This document shows, piece by piece, positions 7,626 through 13,555 of a stretch of DNA of 17,660 nt; the stretch's first letter is position 1, and each line of letters begins with the position of its first letter. Under the pieces are notes generated by a model. The model was not told where the DNA came from, did no database searches, and saw nothing but the letters and a program-made list of their open reading frames with translations. Made by a program: the position numbers and the translations under genes. This DNA is from JAIVGV01 sp035295985 (GTDB taxonomy: Bacteria > Acidobacteriota > Blastocatellia > Pyrinomonadales > Pyrinomonadaceae), in the NCBI GenBank assembly GCA_035295985.1, contig DATHBT010000090.1, positions 1-17,660 of the forward strand. Direction: 5' to 3'.

Positions 7626-8090
7626 TGCGCGAGGGCAGGTCTGTAAGCCGAATTCTGTCCCCGCCTCCGAGGAGGCGGGCGGCGATCATTCATCTAGGCC
7701 GGCCGTTGCCGGACGGCTCAAGCGACCTACCCGGAGGTCGTAGCACACTCCGAAGAGTGCGACTTCGGGCGGGCAGCCCTGTTTGACGCCTCCCTATTTG
7801 GTCTTGCACCGCGAGGAGTTTACCCAGCCGCGCGTGTCGCCACGCGCGCTGGCCGGCTCTTACCCGGCCGTTTCACCCATCACCCGCTGCCGTGCCGCCC
7901 GAAGACGACAGGCCCGCTGGCTGGTCTGTTCTCTGTTGCACTTGTCGTCACGCACGCGACGTGTCAGCCCGCAGGCCGACTCCAATCGCGCGCGCGCCCA
8001 GCCGTTAGCTGGCTCGCTGCCCTGTGGTGTTCGGACTTTCCTCCCCCGCCTTTACAGACGGCGGCGACCGCCCGACCTAACCCTCGCGCA
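7626..8090 (-). ncRNA. rnpB: RNase P RNA (bacterial type A)
   Basis: This is the catalytic RNA of ribonuclease P, which trims the 5' leader of tRNA precursors. Read on the minus strand, the conserved blocks appear in order: GAGGAAAGTCCGAA at 8043-8030 (5' strand of P4), GTGCAACAGAGAACAGACC, the GGGTGATGGGTGAAACGG block, GGTAAACTCC, GATGAATGATCG, and ACAGAATTCGGCTTAC at about 7658-7643 (3' strand of P4). The ends pair as an unusually long P1: TGCGCGAGGG at 8090-8081 with CCCTCGCGCA at 7635-7626, followed by AGGTC with GACCT. That pairing is how I set the boundaries; mature ends may lie a few bases inside. At about 465 nt it is slightly longer than typical type A molecules. The gene stands alone, with its own promoter and T-tract. 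Confidence 0.95.
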
Positions 8091-8100
8091 CGGTGCGTTG

Positions 8101-8106
8101 ATTATA
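8101..8106 (-). promoter_or_regulatory. -10 box for RNase P RNA
   Basis: The minus strand carries a perfect TATAAT here, predicting a transcription start near 8094, within a few bases of the P1 5' end. No good -35 hexamer is found at normal spacing; a TTGCTG occurs 22 bases away, which is too far. Two copies of the palindrome CAACGTTG (8113-8120 and 8132-8139) occupy the -35 zone instead, which may mean activator-dependent or relaxed -35 recognition. Confidence 0.7.
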
Positions 8107-8168
8107 ACAAATCAACGTTGAACGGGTACAGCAACGTTGGCCGGGGACGCGGCGGCCCGGCTCATCGC

Positions 8169-8213
8169 CTTCGCGGCGAAGACGAACCGCCCGTCCCGCG
8201 GAGGACGGGGCGG
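8169..8213 (+). other. Two tandem hairpins upstream of rsmD-type gene
   Basis: CTTCG-CGG-CGAAG at 8169-8181 is a perfect small hairpin. It is followed by CCGCCCGTCC at 8187-8196 pairing with GGACGGGGCGG at 8203-8213 with one bulged G. They lie between the RNase P promoter and the methyltransferase gene. They may form a structured leader for the latter, but no known riboswitch pattern is recognised and the start of that transcript is unknown. Confidence 0.35.
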
Positions 8214-8333
8214 AAACCCGAGCCGCCAAATCCTCGTATATCCAACGTTCTGTCAACAGTTTAGATGCGCGAAAACTTGCATAGTCACCGACCGCCTCAC
8301 CGCGCCGTGGATAAAAATTTGACCGAAGAAGAG

Positions 8334-8918
8334 ATGAGGGTTCTGGAAGGCAGGTTCCGCGGGCGACAGCTCGCGCCCGTGGCGGGCGCGGAGGCGCGCC
8401 CCTCAGCGCGGCGCACGCGCGAGACACTCTTCGAGTTCGTCGAGTCGCGCGTCGTGGGCGCGCGCTTCCTCGATTTGTGCGCCGGGTCGGGCGCGGTCGG
8501 CATCGAGGCGCTCTCGCGCGGGGCCTCGCGCGCGACCTTCGTGGATCAGTCATCCGCGGCGTGCAGGGCCGTCAGGCAGAACCTCGAAACCTGCTGCGGC
8601 CCCGACACGGCCGAGCGCCAGGACGTTGTGACGGCCGACGCCGAGAAGTTTCTGCGCGCGGTCATCGGCGACGAAGCCCTCGCGTGGGACGTGGCCTTCT
8701 TCGACCCGCCCTACTCGGCCGACTACGCGGCCGTGCTGGAACTCTTCGGCGGCGGGCGCGTCTTCAAGCGGCGCGGCGGCGTGCTCGTCGTAGAGCACCC
8801 GGCGGAGAAGAGGCTGCCCGAGCGGGTCGGCGTACTCAGGCGCTGGCGCGGCGTCCGCCTGGGCGAATCGTGCGTGAGCTTCTACGAACAAAGGTACGCG
8901 CGGCCTCGGGGCCTATGA
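8334..8918 (+). CDS. rsmD: RsmD-type 16S rRNA guanine-N2 methyltransferase
   Basis: A 194-aa Rossmann-fold, SAM-dependent methyltransferase. It starts with the family's MRVxxGxxxGRxL pattern (MRVLEGRFRGRQL), followed by RPSARRTRETLFE, equivalent to the RPTxDRVxExLF of RsmD. Motif I is DLCAGSGAVGIEALSRGA (from about residue 47), the acidic SAM ligand is in FVDQS, and the catalytic motif is DPPY at 124-127. RsmD methylates G966 of 16S rRNA (E. coli numbering) in the assembled 30S subunit. Length fits the family. The ATG at 8334 was chosen because family similarity begins there, although upstream in-frame starts exist back to 8265; GAAGAAG upstream is a modest ribosome binding site. In many bacteria rsmD precedes coaD; here a DinB-fold gene follows instead, 33 bases downstream, probably in one operon. 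Confidence 0.88.
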   Translation: MRVLEGRFRGRQLAPVAGAEARPSARRTRETLFEFVESRVVGARFLDLCAGSGAVGIEALSRGASRATFVDQSSAACRAVRQNLETCCGPDTAERQDVVTADAEKFLRAVIGDEALAWDVAFFDPPYSADYAAVLELFGGGRVFKRRGGVLVVEHPAEKRLPERVGVLRRWRGVRLGESCVSFYEQRYARPRGL

Positions 8919-8951
8919 ATCTTGACGGCGAGCGACTTGTGGAGGTGTGAA

Positions 8952-9476
8952 ATGGTCAACCGCGGAGTCTGGTTCGAGCGCGAGTTCACGTTGGGCTTGC
9001 CGGTCTGGATGTTCCCGAACGTCGCGGAGCGACTGAGGGGCACGCCCGCGCGTGTCGAAGATATGCTGCGCGGCGTCGCGGCTGAGATTCTGACGCGGCG
9101 CGACAGCGAGCGCTGGTCGATCCAGGAACACCTGGGCCACCTGCTCGACCTCGGTTCTCTCGACGCGGCGCGCGTCCTCGACTACACCGAAGGGCGCGAG
9201 GTGCTGGCCGCGGCCGACCTGAAGAACACGAGGACGCACGAGGCCAACCACAACGCCCGCGGGTTCGGCGAACTGCTCGCGGAGTTTCGCGCCGAGCGCG
9301 GCGAATTGGTGCGCCGACTCGAAGCGTTCGACGACGAGACAATCGCGCGCACGGCGCTCCACCCGCGGCTCAAACAGCCGATGAGCGTCACCGACTGGGC
9401 CTACTTCGTCGCCGAGCACGACGACCACCACCTCGCGGCGATGACCGAGCTTCTCAGGAAGTTCGGCACCCGCTAG
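8952..9476 (+). CDS. DinB-superfamily protein
   Basis: A 174-aa four-helix-bundle protein of the DinB/YfiT type. Metal-ligand histidines are visible: His60 and His63 in WSIQEHLGHLL, and the C-terminal EHDDHHLAAM with His156, His159 and His160. Family members bind a divalent metal, and some act as thiol-dependent transferases (for example bacillithiol or mycothiol S-transferases); the substrate here is unknown. GGAGGTG at 8941-8947 decides the ATG at 8952 over a TTG at 8922. It follows the rsmD-type gene closely. Its stop codon TAG overlaps that of the convergent CPBP gene in the palindrome CTAG at 9473-9476, leaving no room for a terminator between them. Confidence 0.85.
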   Translation: MVNRGVWFEREFTLGLPVWMFPNVAERLRGTPARVEDMLRGVAAEILTRRDSERWSIQEHLGHLLDLGSLDAARVLDYTEGREVLAAADLKNTRTHEANHNARGFGELLAEFRAERGELVRRLEAFDDETIARTALHPRLKQPMSVTDWAYFVAEHDDHHLAAMTELLRKFGTR

Positions 9477-10216
9477 TTGAAGTATTTGTAGCCGACGCGC
9501 AGGCCGCGCAGGGCCGAGTCGGGGAGGGTAGAGACGAGCACCCAAGTCATCGCGGCGTGCGAGAGCGCGAGGGCGTAGAGGTTGGGCGCTCGCTGATAGA
9601 CCCACGCCCACAGCAGCCCCCCGGCGAAGGTGGCGGCCGCCAGCCAAAGGTTAGGCAGGTGCAGCAGCGCGAAGACCGAGGCCGTTAGCGCGACGCTCGA
9701 CCACCCGCGGCCGAACAGGATTTGCGCGCGGCGGTTGACGAAGCCCTGCAACACGTACTGCTGCAAGAGTCCCCACGCCAGGCCCCACACGGGGAAGCCG
9801 AGCACGGCCCACCCGGCGCGGCCACCCCCTATCCGAAAAGTCGCCCCCAGCCACAGCCACCCGACGAGCGCGAGGAGCGTTGAGCCTGCGAGCATCGGGA
9901 GGGCGAGCAGCTTGAGCGCCGGCCAGAACTCCGAGACGTTCCAGCCGATCTCGCGAACCGTTTCGCCCCGCAGGCGGTGCGAGTAGATCATCAGCGCGAA
10001 GGCGAGGCCGACCGGGAAGGCGTGCCAGAGGTTGCCGAAGCCGACTGCCGCGATGACCGCCCACTCCGCGATGAGCGCCGACGCGGAGACGGACGCGATC
10101 TCGCAGACCGCGAGCGAGCGCGATTGACTCGCGGGCGCGCTCAGCCCCCCGCCACGCCCGGCAGCACCGGCCGGCGCGCCGCCGTACTCCGCCGCGTCAC
10201 GCCTGTTAACAGCCAC
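9473..10216 (-). CDS. CPBP-type (CAAX protease-like) membrane protein with altered active site
   Basis: A 247-aa protein with about six to eight membrane segments after a hydrophilic, Gly/Ala-rich N-terminus. The C-terminal half follows the CPBP/Abi pattern. Motif 2 (FALLH, His186) and motif 3 (LSHAAMTW, His220) are intact, but motif 1, normally EExxxRG, reads QQYVLQG (Gln152-Gln153 and a Gln in place of Arg). In CPBP proteases such as Rce1 the first Glu is catalytic, so this protein may have lost proteolysis or belong to a variant subfamily. GTG at 10216 is preferred because AGAGG lies eight bases upstream; an in-frame TTG at 10222 is the alternative. It lies downstream of, and in the same direction as, the 178-aa membrane protein, with a gap of about 50 bases, suggesting an operon. 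It is convergent with the DinB gene, sharing CTAG. Confidence 0.8.
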   Translation of the reverse strand: MAVNRRDAAEYGGAPAGAAGRGGGLSAPASQSRSLAVCEIASVSASALIAEWAVIAAVGFGNLWHAFPVGLAFALMIYSHRLRGETVREIGWNVSEFWPALKLLALPMLAGSTLLALVGWLWLGATFRIGGGRAGWAVLGFPVWGLAWGLLQQYVLQGFVNRRAQILFGRGWSSVALTASVFALLHLPNLWLAAATFAGGLLWAWVYQRAPNLYALALSHAAMTWVLVSTLPDSALRGLRVGYKYFN

Positions 10217-10271
10217 ACTCAAAGCCTCTTCTTAACCTCCGGCCCGTTCGCACAACGCCTCGCGGCCGCCC

Positions 10272-10808
10272 TCAGTCTTCGCCCTGCCCCACGCGGAAGC
10301 GCAGGGCCTTGCCGATCTGGTTGAGCGTACGCCGCTCGCCGTCGCCCGCGGCGTGCAGCGCATAGACGCGCGCCTCGTAATCGGCCTCGCGCGCGGGCAG
10401 GGGCGGCGTCTCGAAGCGGAAGCCGTGCGCGGCACTCGCGGCGCGGCCGGCCGCGAGCACGTCCGGGCGCGGGCGGTCGGCGCGCGCCTGAGCGACGAAC
10501 CGGCCGTCGATGAAGAGCTGCACATCGACCTGCCGGCCCGGCTCGGCCTCGTCAACCGCCCACCCCTCGACCGAACGTGTGTCGGCAACGTCAACCACGC
10601 CGCGGAGCCGCGGATGAAAGTACGCGTAGGAGAAGGCAACGAAGAGCGCGGCGACGAATAGCGCCTCCGCCAGGGACTTCGCGATGAGCGCGCGGGACAG
10701 CCGCCGCCCGCCCGCTGCCGTCAGCCGCTCCCCGGCCTCGCGCCCGAAGCCCGAACACCAGACCGGCTCGACAGCCTCTTCGCCCGAGTTTTTAGCGGTT
10801 GATTCCAC
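10272..10808 (-). CDS. Single-pass membrane protein with extracytoplasmic beta-type domain
   Basis: A 178-aa protein. About 43 hydrophilic residues are followed by one membrane helix (about 44-63, AEALFVAALFVAFSYAYF). The C-terminal domain of about 100 residues includes VEGWAVDEAEPGRQVDVQLFI, DGRFVAQARADRPRPDV and HGFRFETPPL. This GWAxD...V.LxIDG..V..A.A..RPDV....GF.F pattern resembles a small beta-sandwich segment seen beside glycosyltransferase and polysaccharide proteins; that resemblance is from memory. I do not know its function. The start is GTG at 10808 with no clear ribosome binding site. A weak -10 (TAAACT) lies only eight bases upstream of the GTG on the minus strand, which would make the message leaderless; this is tentative. 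The CPBP-type gene follows. Confidence 0.7.
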   Translation of the reverse strand: MESTAKNSGEEAVEPVWCSGFGREAGERLTAAGGRRLSRALIAKSLAEALFVAALFVAFSYAYFHPRLRGVVDVADTRSVEGWAVDEAEPGRQVDVQLFIDGRFVAQARADRPRPDVLAAGRAASAAHGFRFETPPLPAREADYEARVYALHAAGDGERRTLNQIGKALRFRVGQGED

Positions 10809-10848
10809 CGGCGCTCAGTTTACACAAAAAGCCGCGGCGGCAAAGCGG

Positions 10849-10931
10849 GGCAGGCGTAAAAAGGCGAAAGGCGAAAGTGAAGAGGCGTTCGCGCCTTCCT
10901 CACTTTCGCCTTTCGCCTTTTTACGCCTGCC
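10849..10931. repeat. Long intergenic hairpin built of 7-bp units
   Basis: Bases 10849-10880 and 10900-10931 are exact 32-bp reverse complements. The interior adds a short stem closed by a GGCG-TTCG-CGCC tetraloop at 10884-10895. Within the left arm the sequence repeats with period seven: AAAGGCG, AAAGGCG, AAAGTGA, AGAGGCG; the right arm mirrors this. The element begins two bases after the stop codon (TAA at 10934-10936) of the minus-strand secreted protein gene. It could terminate transcription of that gene, but neither side has a strong T-tract. Its architecture matches that of the element at 17250-17400. Confidence 0.9.
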
Positions 10932-10933
10932 TT

Positions 10934-13351
10934 TTACTGGTTCTGGTAGGTGTTGCCGTTCGTGTCCTGGTAGGCCCAGGCGCGGGAGGTCGTGATCGTC
11001 GCGCCGGCCGCGAGGTCTGGCCGAAGGCGGACGGTGATGAGCAGCACCGTCGTGTCGCCGGGCGCGAGTTCCGGCACGCGCCAGACGATGCGGCTGCCGC
11101 CCGCCGCGTCCTGCGCGTCGAGCCTCGGGTTGGTGTCCACGACCTGCAACGCCGCCGGGAGTGACTCGGTGACGGTGATGTTCTTCGCCAGCCCGCCGCC
11201 GTCGTTGACGAGCACGAGCCGGTAGAAGCTCACGTCGCCGGGCGCGTTCACGTCAGTCACCTGCTCCGTGCGGACGCGCACGCGCGGCGCGGCCACGGTC
11301 AGCACTGTGTTGGCTTCGGAAGCCGCGCGGTCGCTCTGCGAAGCGCGGGCCACGACGTTGTAAGAGTATGTCTCGCGGTCGCGCGCGTTGCGGGGCATCT
11401 CGACGCGCAGCAACATCGGGTACTGCCCGCCGCGCGGCTCGATCTGGGCGGTGCGAATGATCTGCGGCTCGCCATCCTGGTGCTGGCCGTCGCCGTTCGT
11501 GTCGGCGTAGAGCATGCCGGCGGGCGCGCCCGGCGCGGTGACGATCCGCAGTTCATAACTCTCAGGGTAGTTGCCGGGGTTGCGCGCGACGAACGGGATG
11601 AACATCACGTCGCCGGGCGTGGCCGTCAGGCCCGCGGAGACCGCCTCGACGCGCGCGCGGGCGACGCGGCCGACGCTGATCGTCGGCCCGTCGAAGTTCG
11701 ACGGCACGGGCAGCGAGGACGTACGCATGATGCCGCGGCCGACCGAGGAGTTAGAAGAGGCGAGCGCGTTCGGGAGCGCGCGCAGCGTGACCGTGATGTC
11801 GCGCGACTCGCGCGGATCAAGCTCGCCCAGCGTCCAGATGGCGGTGCGCGTCTCGCTGGAGTAGAAGAACGGCATCGGGTTGGCGTTCACCAGCTCGAAG
11901 TCGGGGCTGAAGACGAAGTCGGCGCGCGCCTGCCGGGCGGCGGCGCTGCCCTGGTTGCGCAGAGAGATCGTCTGCGTGAAAGTCTCGCCCGGCTGCACGC
12001 TCTCGCGCCCGACCGTGGACGCGCCGGCGAGCGCCGCGGCGACGACGGTCATCTGCGCGTCGGCCACGCGGCTGATCTGGAAGTCGCTCTGCGAGGCCGC
12101 GCGGACGTAGAAGCGGCGCTGCAACCCGTCGGTCGCGGTCTCGGGCACGCGAACGTTCAGGAGCACGTCGAGGTTCTGGCCGCGCGCGAGCTGCGGCGTG
12201 ACGAGGATCGGGAGTCCCGTGTCCTGACCGCCCGAGGCGAGGCTGAAGGTGGGCTGGAACTCGGCGGGCAGATCGGTTTCGAGGCGGAACTGATCCTCCT
12301 TGTTGCCGGCGTTCGTGACGGTGAGCGGGAGCTGGATGCTCTGCCCCGGCGAGGCGGCGATGGCCGCGCGGCGCAGGGCGAGGGCGAGGTTCGGCACCTG
12401 CTTGACGGTGAAGACGACGCCGTCCTGCGAACCCGGAACGGCGGTCGTCACGGGCGGCGTGTTGCTCACGGACTCGGCCGGCGCAGCGCGCGAGGCGAAG
12501 GGCGTCGGGGCCGGGACGGGGGCCGCAGGGTTGGCGGCCACCTGCTCGCGCGTGCGGCGCGGCGTGGGGGCGGGCGTCGGCGGCGGCGTCACGGCGCGCG
12601 GCGTGGGCGTCGGCGTGGGGATGACGGCGGCCACGTCTCCGGCGTTGTTCTGAGTCTGAGCCGGCGTCTGCGGCTGCCGCCTCGCGCCACCGCGGCGTCG
12701 GCTGTTGTAGCGCGGGGCGGACGCGACGGGCGTGGGGGTAGGCGACGGGGCGCGGTTGATCGTTAAGGTCGGAGGCGTGGGCGACGGGCGCGCGCTGGCG
12801 ACCTGCGCGGGCGGCTGCTCGTTAGTCCGCGCGCCCTGACGGCCCGTGGGGCCGGGCACGCTCGCGACGAGTCGCGGCGTCGGCGCGGGCGTGGGCACGG
12901 GCGTTGCGGCGGCGCGCTGATCGCGGCGCGACGAGGCGGGCGTGGGCTGCGGCTGCGGGCGCGTGGCGGCCGTGGCGCGCGCCGCCTGCAGCTCGCCCTC
13001 GAAGATTTCGGTGAACGGCGTGTCGGGCATCGAGCGGAGCTGGCGGGCCACCTGTTCGGCGTCGCCGATGCGGTTGAGTTCGATGTAGCTGCGGCCGAGC
13101 CAGAGCAGCGTCAGGTCGAGGATGATGCTGTTCGGGTAGTTTCGGAGAAAGTCGCGGAAGCCCGTCGCCGCCTGTTCGTACTGCTTCTGGTAATAAAGGT
13201 TCTGCGCGCGCGTGAAGGCGGCCTCTTCGGCCTTGGTCGGCGCGTCGTCCTGCCGCAGCGCGGCCGGCGACGACAGCGCGTAGGCCGGCGCGAAGGGGGC
13301 GGCCAGAAAGAGGGCCGCGAGCAAGAGGGCGTTGAGCTTACGAAGGGACAT
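10934..13351 (-). CDS. Secreted TPR / Pro-Thr-rich / Ig-like (DUF11-type) repeat protein
   Basis: An 805-aa exported protein. Residues 1-25 are a signal peptide ending APAYA. Residues about 37-125 are TPR-like, with a YbgF/BamD-like pattern (AFTRAQNLYYQKQYEQAATGF...FLRNYPNS). Residues about 130-305 are a low-complexity Pro/Thr/Arg spacer with many PTPTP runs. The rest contains about four beta-sandwich repeats beginning near 325, 445, 570 and 690, each with a phrase such as SPGQSIQLPLTVTNAGN, QPGETFTQTISLRNQG, TPGDVMFIPFVARNPGN or APGDVSFYRLVLVNDGGG. The last is a clear DUF11/CARDB-like unit (VTESLPAALQVVDTNP, WRVPELAPGDT). AGGAG four bases upstream fixes the ATG. The domains suggest an envelope scaffold or adhesin, but no anchoring motif is seen, so location beyond secretion is unknown. 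It is transcribed from its own promoter, downstream of the export gene, and ends at the heptad hairpin. Confidence 0.82.
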   Translation of the reverse strand: MSLRKLNALLLAALFLAAPFAPAYALSSPAALRQDDAPTKAEEAAFTRAQNLYYQKQYEQAATGFRDFLRNYPNSIILDLTLLWLGRSYIELNRIGDAEQVARQLRSMPDTPFTEIFEGELQAARATAATRPQPQPTPASSRRDQRAAATPVPTPAPTPRLVASVPGPTGRQGARTNEQPPAQVASARPSPTPPTLTINRAPSPTPTPVASAPRYNSRRRGGARRQPQTPAQTQNNAGDVAAVIPTPTPTPRAVTPPPTPAPTPRRTREQVAANPAAPVPAPTPFASRAAPAESVSNTPPVTTAVPGSQDGVVFTVKQVPNLALALRRAAIAASPGQSIQLPLTVTNAGNKEDQFRLETDLPAEFQPTFSLASGGQDTGLPILVTPQLARGQNLDVLLNVRVPETATDGLQRRFYVRAASQSDFQISRVADAQMTVVAAALAGASTVGRESVQPGETFTQTISLRNQGSAAARQARADFVFSPDFELVNANPMPFFYSSETRTAIWTLGELDPRESRDITVTLRALPNALASSNSSVGRGIMRTSSLPVPSNFDGPTISVGRVARARVEAVSAGLTATPGDVMFIPFVARNPGNYPESYELRIVTAPGAPAGMLYADTNGDGQHQDGEPQIIRTAQIEPRGGQYPMLLRVEMPRNARDRETYSYNVVARASQSDRAASEANTVLTVAAPRVRVRTEQVTDVNAPGDVSFYRLVLVNDGGGLAKNITVTESLPAALQVVDTNPRLDAQDAAGGSRIVWRVPELAPGDTTVLLITVRLRPDLAAGATITTSRAWAYQDTNGNTYQNQ

Positions 13352-13465
13352 AAAACTCCTGGGCCTCCGGCGGGAGGGGTAGATTTTACGGCGAACTGAA
13401 AGGCGTGACGGTCAACTGGACTTAGGGGTAAGCCGCGGCGGTAAAGATCGCCCGCGGCGCGGGTC

Positions 13466-13494
13466 ACTATACAACCTCGCCGCGGGGCGGACAA
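13466..13494 (-). promoter_or_regulatory. Sigma70-type promoter for the secreted repeat protein
   Basis: On the minus strand TTGTCC (13494-13489) and TATAGT (13471-13466) are separated by exactly 17 bases. The predicted start near 13459 gives a leader of about 108 bases before the ATG at 13351. This implies that the gene is transcribed independently of the export gene upstream. Confidence 0.6.
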
Positions 13495-13555
13495 GACGCG
13501 CGAACAGCCGCGCTTTCAACAGGACGGCGGCGCACAGGTGTCCGGCCGTCCGGCT

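Noticed and set aside
7783..8121. A 112-codon open frame on the plus strand in the RNase P region
   Set aside because: The segment is explained by conserved RNase P RNA blocks on the minus strand; the frame has no ribosome binding site.
8137..8322. A possible 61-aa protein before the rsmD-type gene
   Set aside because: No ribosome binding site, no recognisable motif, and the segment contains tandem hairpins more typical of a leader.
11480..12766. A 428-codon open frame on the plus strand, antisense to the secreted repeat protein
   Set aside because: Composition is Arg/Gly/Val-rich without domains; the minus strand has a signal peptide, ribosome binding site, promoter and recognisable repeats.
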